In this document: one piece after another, positions 23,766 through 33,410 of the stretch
Position numbering within the stretch: position 1 is the first letter of the stretch
Layout: the number at the start of each line of letters is the position of its first letter
DNA from: Calycina herbarum
Taxonomy: Eukaryota > Ascomycota > Leotiomycetes > Helotiales > Pezizellaceae
Length of the DNA: 64,000 nucleotides
Assembly: GCA_001414485.1 (NCBI GenBank)
Contig: LLEY01000042.1
Location: forward strand, 248,001-312,000
Direction: 5' to 3'
Notes under the pieces: generated by a model
The model's database searches: none
Told to the model about the DNA's origin: nothing
What the model saw: the letters and a program-made list of their open reading frames with translations, nothing else
Position numbers and translations under genes: made by a program

Positions 23766-23825
23766 GGCTTACTTACTGGCTTACTTACTGGCTTACTTAC
23801 TGGCTTACTTACTGGCTTACTTACT
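23766..23825 (+). repeat. 12-bp minisatellite GGCTTACTTACT, five copies
   Basis: Five perfect tandem copies. Looser GCTTAC(C/T) units extend upstream from about 23668. The unit shares its core with the motif clusters at 3372 and 12571. Confidence 0.95.
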
Positions 23826-24186
23826 GGCTAACTCGAACATCGGAATACTTCAGCGTCGCGGTGGTTTAGAAATAATTCAGGAAGGAATTGTTGGTTGGTT
23901 ATTTAGTGGAGGTTCGCCTAGTTTAAATCTTAAAGCGAGATAAGACCAAAGAGAAAATGTTCACCGCAGCAGGGGTAGTGGAACTTGCCATGAAATTGTT
24001 GAAGGAAAGCATCCAGCCATTTTGTATTGACAGGCAGTCCGTCCCCTTTATCTACTACCCCGAGAAAAAACTCGACTTTTAATAATCTTCTACACCCACC
24101 GCTAAACGCCACACCAAAAACCATAAAAAGCGGCTTGGGTATATTCCATTCCCCTCTACACATCTAAATCACAATCCCCCCCCCTC

Positions 24187-26839
24187 TCAATTCTTAAAAG
24201 TATGACTCTTCCCCGCCCTCTCCGTCTGTGCCCTCCTCATCCCCTTCGGCGCATCCGCACTCTTAGCATAAGGATCAAACGGTTCCTTCTTCCCCTTCTT
24301 CTTCTCCCTCTTCGGCCCCGTATACTCCTCGGGTTTGCGTTTAGAATGCAGCACACTTTCCGCTTTGCTATAATCAAATGGTTCCTCCCCATCTTCCCCC
24401 ACTATCCTAGCCTCCATTTCTTCATCTTCCTCCAAAGCATCAGCAGCGGCTTTAGCAGCCTTCTTGGCCTTCTTCTCCGCCCTCCGTTGGGTTTTCCGTT
24501 TCCGTTTTTCGGACTCGGAGTCTTCTGCTGGGTCGGAGATGTTGTTTAAGGAGATGTCGTATTCGCCTCCTTCGTTTTCGGAGGGGTTTTCTATTTCTTC
24601 GCTCTTGCGTTTGGAGCCTCGCTTGAGTACGAAGGCTTCGTCCTTTTTGGGTGGTGGTGTGTTGGCGGGTTGTGCTGCTACTGGTGGAGCGGATCTGAAC
24701 GTGGGGACTGAGGTTCCGAAACCCTTTGGGGTGGCGAAGATCTCAGAAGATAGTTGTGGTAAGGGTACTGCGAGTCTCAAGTCTTGAACTTTACCGGTAA
24801 GGGATGATTCGTCCCAGATACTGCTTCCGAAGGCATCACCCCAGAAAGTCGAGTTTTCGATCCTTAGTTCGCCCTCGTCGACCACGGCAACCATTGGTTC
24901 CGAAGCTGGTTTTGCTTTGGCAGCCAGTGCAGGAATATTGGCTTTGGCCGTAGCACCCATTGTATCTGGTCGAAGAACATCCATCATGCTGACTCCAGTT
25001 TTTCCCCTTGCTTTAGCGAGCTTGATGACGTCCAACAACTCGCCGGCGCGAGACTTCACGCTGTATGATACTGGATGGCAAAGCGCAAGCAGTGCAACCA
25101 TATCCGTAGGCATCACTTTGGCAATGCTGAATATGACATGATTTGGCATGATGAAATTGGTGCTGTCATCGTCGGTTCGAGCAACTTGGTCTCGCCATCC
25201 ATGTATAGCCCTAAACACCGCAAACTGCTCATTGTTGAACAGAGCTGGTGTTTTGACTAGCAGAGAGTACCATCCTCCAGATCCTCTGCCATTTTCATGA
25301 TCGTAGACTGGTCGGTCATAACGCAGAAGAGAAACTTCTTTAGATTTCTGAAGAACTTGCTCTACTTTGTCTTCTTCTGGGTTGCCCGATGTTGTCTTTT
25401 CGATAAGTTCATTTCGCATGTTGTCGAATATGTAAAGTAAGAAATGGGTATCTGATCTAGCATAAAAGAACATCTCATCTGGTATTGGACTAGATTATAT
25501 GTCAGTAAGATTCGAAAATTGCTCTACATTACTCACCGTATTCTCCAGTCGGCCATTTGGTATTTCTTGTCGGCATCAAAATCAATAAACTTCTTGAGTA
25601 AGAATGCCAGACTCCCGCCTTGATATCCCAAAGTTCGACTAGCCCAATGAGTATCGAATAGACCGACCACATAGAGCCCTAGATCACGTTGGAGCCATAC
25701 GATATCCATGAAGGCACCATGGAAGACTTTGATGATTTTAGGATCGGCAAACACCTCGTTGAGAACTTGCAGCTTATGTCTCCAAGGTTTGAGAGTATCA
25801 ACTATCCAGTCCTTTTCACGGGTGCTAATTTGCATAAGTGAAACGAGACCAACGAAGCTTCGGGCATCATGGTGTTCTAAATCGATAGCAATTTCGGTCG
25901 CATTCTTGAGTTCGCTAAGCATTTCCAATACGCCCTCCTCGGTGTCAACGAATGTTGCAAAGGTAGTTTCAACCGGGTTGTACGGTATTGGATCCGCCTT
26001 CGCACGAATAGCCTCCGGGTACTCGAGTTGTAATATTTCTTCCTCATATGGATGTTTGTATCTGGATAAATTTGTTAGTATTACTTTGAAGAAGAATAAT
26101 ATTTCTGCAGATCATTTCAATATTGGTCGAAACCGGATTTTAAAATATAAATCCCGAGTAGCTACTGAATAATACGCCGTATATAAATTTGAAGTAGAAA
26201 ATGGGTTTTATCATACGCTTGTTGCCCAAAATCATTCGTAAATGTGGTCAAACTTTCCTCCAAAGGAACAGTGGCATGTGGTTTCGAAGAAAGGAGGGGT
26301 TTCCAGGGCGAGTGGTCATGGTTGGTTGGCTTGATGTCGAAGGCAAGCTGCGGCTTGACGAGGTTCTGGGTCCGGAAAGCATTTCCTAATGGCTTTCTTT
26401 GACTTGATTGTGTCTATAGGAAAGTTAGTTTCTAGATCCAGCATGCCTCCAGCATGCCTATTGAGGGTAATCCTACCTGATCAGGAGTTGGCTGGTCTTT
26501 GCGCTTGATCATTCCAGTATATTCGTCCAAGCAGGTATCCGTCTTCTCCAACAAAGAATCAATCACATCCACCACACTTCGCCAATTGTTTTCGACATCG
26601 TCCGCATCTTCGAGAGCTGGCGCGCGTACCTCCGAGATTGAGGCAGCAGACTTGAGCAAGCTGGTAGATAGAGCCAGTAGACGGCCGCTTGCTTCGTCTA
26701 GGGCCTCTCCTACTTCTGGGTTCAATGATCGTTGAAAGCTAAGGTCCTCGGAGGATATTTGGCCGGCGCTTCGAGTTGTTGATACGAGCGCAGCTTGTAC
26801 CTGCTCCTGCAAGGACTTGAAGTCCTGCGATTGATCCAT
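24187..26839 (-). CDS. RRP6: Exosome-associated 3'-5' exoribonuclease Rrp6
   Basis: Exons 26477-26839, 26217-26413, 25537-26061 and 24187-25489 give 795 aa. The N terminus (about 1-120) is a PMC2NT-type helical domain that in yeast binds Rrp47. The RNase D-like DEDDy exonuclease follows: motif [10 protein letters not shown] near residue 245, motif II with [14 protein letters not shown], the [12 protein letters not shown] segment near 320, and motif [17 protein letters not shown] near 370. An HRDC domain (about 430-510) comes next, then a long Lys/Glu-rich tail with nuclear-localisation-like clusters ([16 protein letters not shown]). Rrp6 trims rRNA, snoRNA and cryptic transcripts with the nuclear exosome. 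It is divergent from MDM35 with 232 bp between starts. Confidence 0.96.
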
Positions 26840-27071
26840 AGTGTCGATTTGCGCAACCGCATTCGAAGTCGTCTGGATGGAGGGGAGGAATGGTTGTAGT
26901 CGCGAAGGCACAAAATATTCCTGCCCCTGTAAAATGTCGGCGATAAAAGATACCGATCCAGCTTAGTCATGGAATGCCAAGGCTAAGGTGCCTAGACATG
27001 GGCAAACCCCGTCTTCCGTTCTGACAGCGGAAGACAAAACATCAACTTGACAACTACTTGAGACCGTCAAA
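26840..27071. promoter_or_regulatory. Divergent promoter region of RRP6 and MDM35
   Basis: Only 232 bp separate the two start codons, so the transcription signals of both genes must be here or in their leaders. No specific site was recognised. Confidence 0.5.
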
Positions 27072-27511
27072 ATGTCAGCTTCTTTAGCCCCGGAATGCAA
27101 TGAGGTCAAGGAGTAAGTAAATTGATCCCATATTTCTGAAAATGAAGCTGATTTTTATAATAGGCGATATGATTCTTGTTTTCTGAAGTGGTATAGCGAT
27201 CGTAAGCAAGTCGCCTCCTCACTCATCCTCACAACTGACTTGGGCAGAGTACTTGAGGGGAAAGGGCACAACAGACGAATGTGCGGACCTATTCAAAGAC
27301 TACAAGAAATGCCTAACGGTTGGTTTCCACCGGGATCTCCAGTTATTCAAAGCTAATTTCTATGTTCAGGGCGCCCTGAAAGAGCGAGGTATTGATAAGA
27401 TGCTCGAGGAAGCTCGGGAGGACCACAAGGAGAACGATGCCCTCAATATGAGGCGGAAGTGTAAGAAATCCCCTTGTAAAAATTGCCTCAAGCTTGCTAA
27501 CTAGTCTAGAA
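27072..27511 (+). CDS. MDM35: Mdm35/TRIAP1-like twin CX9C intermembrane-space protein
   Basis: Exons 27072-27112, 27164-27201, 27248-27318 and 27370-27460, plus the end of the stop codon at 27510-27511, give about 80 aa (yeast 86). The protein begins MSASLAPECNEVKERYDSCF: two cysteines spaced CX9C, matched by CX9C in ECADLFKDYKKC. This is the coiled-coil-helix-coiled-coil-helix fold. The downstream segment ALKERGIDKMLEEARED is a family hallmark. In yeast Mdm35 escorts Ups1/Ups2 for phosphatidic-acid and phosphatidylserine transfer in mitochondria. The 3' end is uncertain. Splicing GTAAG at 27461 to the AG at 27508-27509 ends the protein at MRRK. Without that splice it reads on to a stop at 27504. 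The third intron lacks an in-frame stop, so retention is also possible. Confidence 0.85.
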
Positions 27512-28316
27512 AAACAAAAACGAGCTATGAATCTCCTATTACAGCATGGATAGAATGGCGTTAGGTGTGAAGCTTCTCGGCTCTTGGGGGTTTTTAATTA
27601 CAAAATCGTGTATTATTTGTATACTATGTACCAATATATATATATATACCAGCTTCTTGTACCCCTCTTAATTACCTCTACACTTCCTTCAATACCTACT
27701 TCGTGCACTGGGAAAACAAACTTCTATTAACCCCTTCTTATTAACACGTGATGAACGTCAAGTCTCTGCAAAGCGGCACTGGCAGCTAGCTAAGCTTCCT
27801 GTTTCTGTCATTTCAATGAAGTAGCCTTCAAAGAGCTTGAGAGGATAATTGAATACAACTAGATCACTTCTGAGACCAATAATACTTTCTTTTGAACTTC
27901 AATATGATATATTTCTTTTGACTTATCCGTTGCCGCTTTCTTCACTATCAGGAGAAAGCTTAATTTCCATGGCTCCGGAATCCCTGCACCCAACGAACCA
28001 GAGATGGCGATGGAAATTGAGTTCGGCGGCTTGTTGACTTCAACAGCAGCCAGTTAAAGACTGGTAGATGTTTGCGCCCATATACTTCTCGACAACCCCG
28101 TGGGACGTTCTACCTGCTCCGTTGATGATGTGGGAAACTTCAATCTAGAGACACCTTCAACACTACCGCCGACCAAAACTCTCCCTCCCCTTTCACTCAA
28201 CGCCAGCTTGCATGTTTTGCAGCAACAGCCTACGGATTCCTCCCCCCTCAACCGGAAGCTCCAGAAAAGCAAAACCACCAGCAGGATAGGGATGCGCCAG
28301 CGAAAGAAGGAGATTA
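27512..28316. other. Intergenic region, no gene seen
   Basis: About 800 bp: the MDM35 3' UTR with a TA repeat near 27635, then the leader of the small membrane-protein gene. A minus-strand open frame (28054-28326) with a hydrophobic start overlaps that gene's leader and start codon; I do not trust it. Confidence 0.5.
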
Positions 28317-28614
28317 ATGCACCCATTCTCTGTTCTCACACTTGCGATCTTCGTAGCCGGTTACATTACAGCCCGGTGGGATCTGGTCACTCGACTTTAT
28401 GAGCTTGCAGTTTTTGCTTGGGACCACGGAGTCGTCGTATGTTGCCATGACTGCAGGAGGGGGAATTGTGCTAATATCGTGCTAGGGGCGCACAGCAAAA
28501 GGCTTTGCGATTCTCTCGATATTCTTCTTTCTATTCATAATACCCGTGGAGAGACTGGCTTCCAGGGAAACAGATTTGGTAGGGCAATCCGCTCCGGCAC
28601 ATTTCATCCACTAA
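28317..28614 (+). CDS. Small membrane protein of 82 aa with two predicted helices
   Basis: Two exons (28317-28436 and 28486-28614) join at a phase-0 GT..AG intron of 49 bp. Helix 1 is near the N terminus (FSVLTLAIFVAGYITA). A loop follows with the charged stretch RWDLVTRLYELAVFAWDHG, and helix 2 is FAILSIFFFLFIIP, with a polar C terminus. Both halves look coding, and the splice removes an out-of-frame segment, so I consider the gene real. I do not recognise a named family. It ends 102 bp before the GPI1 start on the same strand. Small two-helix subunits (Eri1/PIG-Y, Gpi19/PIG-P) exist in the complex Gpi1 belongs to, but no direct similarity was established. Confidence 0.7.
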
Positions 28615-28715
28615 CACTACGATAGCATCCACGATCTGCAAGTGCCGGCATATCTGCGCGAGAACAACTACGACGTCGAGGCTCTTTTTAGGGCAACTGG
28701 AGGCGGGAGACTGTC

Positions 28716-31046
28716 ATGCCCGATCATGATGGGCTCATGAGAATTTTTTGGCCCTTGGATTTATCTAGAACCGACTCGCCTGGGATAATAGTTGGTTGGA
28801 GAAATTCAGGGCTTGATATATTTGTCGTGGCGATATTGGAGGATCTCGATGTGGGTTGATAGCTCGTTCATGGGAGAACTTGCTAATTAGTGATCAGGCA
28901 CGAAATGTGGAAAATGCCCTCAAGGTCGGGACGCTTTTTCGAAATTCCATTCATCCAATAACGAGGATATACGAGCTATGTGGGCAATCATCAATGCACG
29001 TCTTGGGTCTGGCCAATTCCCCAAAGGAGGAGGTTGAATTGCTTCAGATACATGCGTCTACGGGGTCACATCTGAACATGCCACAAATATCTTGCGAAAG
29101 AGCTTCGACGATACAAATTATCATGTACGAGCGCCCGCTGCCAACGAGGATGCAATACATTTCCCTGAACCCCATTTCTCTGGCGCTGGGGGACAAAGCC
29201 GAAATACCGATACACGCACCCGAGAGTATTGATGCAGAAGAGGAGAAAGAGGAATTGAAGAATCGGGCCAAGACGAAGCATCTCGTTGAGAAATTAAAGC
29301 TCCATACGGTAGCCAAACACCCCCCTTCGCAAAAAGAACTTGCGTTGCCAAGAATCGTGAGCCAAGTCAATTGCTCTTGGGAATTGCACGAGATTCTCCA
29401 TAAGAATACATCATTAGTGGGAAACCGTTTACGTCGAAGTCTGAGCGTGTCGGAAAGGGTGGTCGAGTCTGCGACAAGCATGAGAGATTTCGTGGTTGTA
29501 GCCATCTGGCACATAATCACGTTATATCTCTACCCGATCATTCGTCGAGGATTCGTAGTTGGCCTACTGTGTCACAGAGTTGCTGCAGAGGCACTTCTTG
29601 TTGTCCTAGAATGGCGAGCAAAGCCCGAGTATGCCGCTTTGAAAGATATATCAGCTACGGCTCAACAGGTGGAAATACGTCTACAGCAATTTTGTTACTG
29701 GCCGATGCAGTACATAACACTAAGAAGACGAAAGGACGATTGGGAAAGTGTGACTACAAGTCACCCAGATTATATCAGATTTTACAACAGTCTTTGGTTA
29801 GTTGCCAATGACGTTATTATTGGCATTGCCTTGGGCTCATATATAATCGACAATTCGGTATGGGTAGCTGAGTCTATAGGTGAAATTCTCGACCTTTACT
29901 CGGTTGCTGCCTTGCGGAGGACCATTACTTGGCTGATGGATTGGCCTGCTGGGTTAAAACTTAACAACGAACTGGCTGCTTTTCTGGGTGATCTGTTCCT
30001 ATGGGTCATAGATCATTGGTCGAGTATGTATTTCCGAAGTCCCTCTATCTATCCATTGTACTAATTTCAACAGGTCTTGTGAACGCGCTTCAACCCTTTC
30101 TACCCCACCTCATCTGGTTTATTGGATTCTCCAGTTTTGCAGGTGCCAGCATGCCAATTGCGCTGTTCTCAGATCTACTCTCAATTCTCACCCTCCATAT
30201 TTACTCCTTTTACGTGGCTTCTGCCCGAATTTTCAACTGGCAGTACACCATCCTCCTCTCCCTATTCCAACTCTTCCGTGGGAAAAAACACAACGTCCTA
30301 CGAAAACGAATCGACTCTTGCGATTATGATCTGGACCAACTTCTACTGGGCACCATATTGTTCACATTGCTCTTCTTCTTGCTACCAACTGTGATAGTAT
30401 TTTACCTCACTTTTGCGTGCTCGCGCATGGCCATCATATCCCTCAAAGCGGTGTTGGATACTTTGCTTGCATGCCTGAACCATTTCCCACTTTTTGCGCT
30501 CATGTTACGAATTAAAGACTCCCAACGATTACCAGGTTTGTTTTTGTGTACCCTATTCTGAGATGATTGTGTTCTAATGTGGGTAGGTGGCATTCGTTTT
30601 GAATTGAAAGATACCCAACTCCTTACCTCTACGCCTTCTGATTCGCCTGCTCCTCCCCCGACCTCACACATATATCTCAAGGTATGTCTACCATCTCACC
30701 TCCCTTCCTTCATCCGTCCTCTAACATAAGAACATAGTCCGTCCCACTCACCTTCCGCGCTATGTTCCACCAATATTTCCAACTCGGACACCGAATCCGC
30801 AAACACTACCTCTCACCCCGCGTCCTCCTTTGTCTTGCGACGGGCAAATTCGTGCCCCCTATTCATCGCAAAAATCTCTATAGTCTGCAGTATAGTATGC
30901 TTCCGGCGCATCGAGCGGGGATCATGGATATGTGGACTGCTCTTACTGCTACTAGTCCTAGTAAGGAGAAGGAGAAGAAGGGGGGCTTTGAGAGAGGGTA
31001 TAATGGGAGGAGGGTTAATGGGGGGTTTAATGGGAGGAGGTATTAA
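28716..31046 (+). CDS. GPI1: GPI N-acetylglucosaminyltransferase subunit Gpi1 (PIG-Q)
   Basis: Five exons (28716-28850, 28898-30023, 30074-30535, 30587-30681, 30738-31046) give 708 aa. The N terminus includes the family start MRIFWPLDLSRTDSPGIIVG; an ATG at 28737 is an alternative start at this MRIFWP. The Gpi1 domain occupies roughly residues 330-650 with several membrane helices (IWHIITLYLYPIIRRGFVVG, LIWFIGFSSFAGASMPIALF and FTLLFFLLPTVIVFYLTF). Diagnostic segments are RKRIDSCDYDLDQLLLGT and LTFRAMFHQYFQLG. Gpi1 stabilises the ER complex that adds GlcNAc to phosphatidylinositol, the first step of GPI-anchor synthesis. The C-terminal tail is Gly/Arg/Asn-rich, arising from short repeats in the DNA. 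Confidence 0.94.
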
Positions 31047-31639
31047 CTTTGGGGGAAGGGAGGTTTTTGTTTAGAGATTCTTGTATACCTTGTATATTGC
31101 GAAAGGAAAAGTTTCGCAGAGTGTAGGAATGGATGGATGGATGGGAGAGCGGGTGACTTACTTACTTGATGGGTGAGGGGACCTGGAAATATTAATTAAT
31201 TGAAGAACTCATTTCTGAAGACCCGTGTTTATGGGAAGTGTGCTTTTGAATCGTGTGTCTTGTTGTCAGATTAAAAGGAGGAATCTTAGTACTTTTTGTG
31301 TTCTGTTTGAGCGGCTGGTTCATGGGTTGTAGTGGTCATTACCTTTCATGGACGGCCTAAACCTTTTTTAACCCTTTTTTAAACCTTTTTTAAACATTTT
31401 CTCGAGTTTTGGTTTTTTCCAGAGCTTCCTAGCCCCAAGCCGACGCTTGCCATATGGCTGATTGATATGGAGGCCATCGATTCTTGTAGACCTGAGAAAA
31501 TATTTTATTCTAAAAGTTTAGAACAACTCAATCAAAGGACAAGACATACTGTACTAGATAAATACAGTTGTTTTAAGTTTTTTTGTTGGTACTGGAGCAT
31601 ATATAATCTGCTTATTCTAGCACGAGTCATGAAATTCCC

Positions 31640-31708
31640 CTTTCTAGTCTTTTGTTGCACATCGCGAAAACCTCGCCATAAGGATATTGTCTGTGCGGTA
31701 TCCTTATA
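31640..31708 (+). repeat. Direct repeat block A
   Basis: The end AAGGATATTGTCTGTGCGGT with TATCCTTA parallels AAGGAGATCGTCCGTGCGGT with TATCCTTA in block B at 31950-32031. Upstream TCTA..TTTTGTTGCACATCG also matches. Confidence 0.7.
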
Positions 31709-31949
31709 ACTAGGTTTTGGCCAGGTAGCTTAGTACAAGTGTATGTCAGCGTCGCACAACTTCTAGAGCCCTCAAACAAAATAGCAAAAATAAACTAAAA
31801 ATTTGAGAAATTCTGTTAGTTGCTTAATTACTTCTGCTATCTAAGCTTACAATTTTTGGGGGGGTCTTGGTTGTGGTATTATTGACGTTTTTGCAACTGT
31901 AACTCATGTACTCGGAGGGATGGTAAGGATATATTTTGGTCACGAGAAT

Positions 31950-32031
31950 TTCTACCTTTCTGTGCATGTCGCAAAATATATCCATAGTTTCTCACTGATT
32001 TTAAGGAGATCGTCCGTGCGGTATCCTTAGG
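31950..32031 (+). repeat. Direct repeat block B
   Basis: Second copy of block A. It also contains an overlapping palindrome-like TATCCTTAGGATAAGGAT. Confidence 0.7.
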
Positions 32032-32077
32032 ATAAGGATGTGTAAGGACATTAGTCGAGACTGGGACGGAGAGTGAG

Positions 32078-32311
32078 CTCGCGGTGGACACGGAAAGTGG
32101 CACCATTACTTCCGACCCTACTAAAATCGCAACGTAAAAACTCAACAACAACTAATTGCAAGAATACAACAAAAATACGACTAAATGCGCAGGTTGCTAA
32201 TTGACTATTCCCCTAAGTTTTAAACTTTTTAATATTATTTGCGTCGAGTTAGGTACGTTGATACTCCTTTAAGCATAAAGTAATGGTGCCACTTTCCATG
32301 TCCACCGCGAG
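32078..32311. mobile_element. 234-bp element with 34-bp terminal inverted repeats (MITE-like)
   Basis: Left arm 32078-32111 and right arm 32278-32311 are inverted copies with 33 of 34 positions matching (CTCGCGGTGGACAC... against ...TCCACCGCGAG). There is no coding capacity. The interior holds a copy of the dispersed repeat family also seen at 23545-23680, including TTTGCGTCGAGTTA. Flanks show GTGAG on the left and GGTGAG on the right, a possible 5-bp target duplication with one extra base. The superfamily cannot be decided. Confidence 0.7.
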
Positions 32312-33410
32312 GGTGAGGATGATGGGGACTGTGCCATTTTCAGTATACACTGAAACTACTACTGGATAAAAGTATTGACAGAATTTAAATGAATTACCAG
32401 GGTTTTTTCGACTTGGAGAACATACCTTTTCGGAGAATTAATTGAATTTTCCCAGACAAGCTTGTATAATTTTTTATTCCTAAACAATAGCAAAAGCCCT
32501 TGCGATTTTTCTTCGAATATTTTATACATGAAGTCCAAAACGAGACGAAACTTGGGGAACAGCCAATGAGCATGATAGGCTACGAAAGATATTGGCTCAC
32601 TCCAAGCTTGCGGACTTGCCTGGAGTGATGAGAAACTATTTTCCGCCCCGGGAAGTATTATTTGTTATCTTTTAGGTTGATTTTTATGTCTTATTTAATG
32701 TTACGCTGTAGCCAAAATAGATGTAGCGGCTTGTGAATGTTTCAGCATTATTTATTGACGCAATGGTGTGGTGCTGTGAGTGGCTATAGATACTCAGTTG
32801 TGTAACCATTTTTCGCAGGGGCTTTGAGACTGCACATTTTGTTCCCGAGGAGGCTGGGGCAGGGTTTCTAGCACTATTATATCTCTCTATGTAATATGCG
32901 CTTATTGGAATGCACCCTATAAGGTCGCTTCAGCAATGGAAATTGCGGAAAAGCATATAAATCATGTAAGTGAGCACGCTGGTTTATTTGAGATTATTCC
33001 AAAGAATTTATTCAACCTCAACAAGCTTTGTGGGGGCTAGCTCAAGATAGGCTCCTGGTAGGCTAGGTTTCGCTTAAGCTGCAAAAGCAATAATAGCCCC
33101 CAGCTGAAAGTGGTTGGAGCCCTCCAAAAAGGATTCAGTCGAGGCTCTAAAGAAAGCCACTGTGCGGCTTTGAGTCTTTTAGGGTAAGGTGACCGAGATA
33201 GAGTCGCATTTCCAGTCATGCAGCGTAGCTCAGCAGTATTGCCTAACTACCTTGACCTGATTCCCTCGCCCAACCCTTTTTTTAAGCTTCCTACAAAACC
33301 CCGGCGCACTACCAACATTCATTTCAACACTGCCGCCTCGTTATTCAATTCCACGAAAGCAATTGGCAAAATCAGACAACTCTAATCGACTTTCTCTGGG
33401 TTCGTCTCTC

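Larger units (their letters stand above)
21274..24186. other. AT-rich intergenic region with repeats and a transposon relic
   Basis: About 2.9 kb. From 21590 to about 23330 the DNA is very AT-rich and TA-rich with stops in every frame, as expected for old, possibly RIP-mutated, repeat DNA. A short direct repeat (AAACAAACTTACTAAAGTATAT at about 21671 resembles about 21891). It contains an inverted-repeat element (22555-23281), a dispersed repeat (23545-23680) and a 12-bp minisatellite. The right edge is probably the RRP6 3' UTR. Confidence 0.7.
31047..33410. other. Repeat-rich intergenic region
   Basis: About 2.4 kb without a gene. It includes the GPI1 3' UTR, an ACCTTTTTTA-type run (31357-31396), two related blocks ending in GTGCGGTATCCTTA (31640 and 31950), an inverted-repeat element (32078-32311), and the leader of the decayed DUF3176 gene. 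Confidence 0.6.

Noticed and set aside
28054..28326. Minus-strand frame with a hydrophobic N terminus (GALISFFRWRIPILLVVLLF)
   Set aside because: It overlaps the start codon and leader of the spliced small membrane-protein gene on the plus strand, and has no splice partner or family signature.
33220..33262. tRNA-like A-box TAGCTCAGCAGTAT
   Set aside because: No matching B-box, acceptor stem or T-arm follows.
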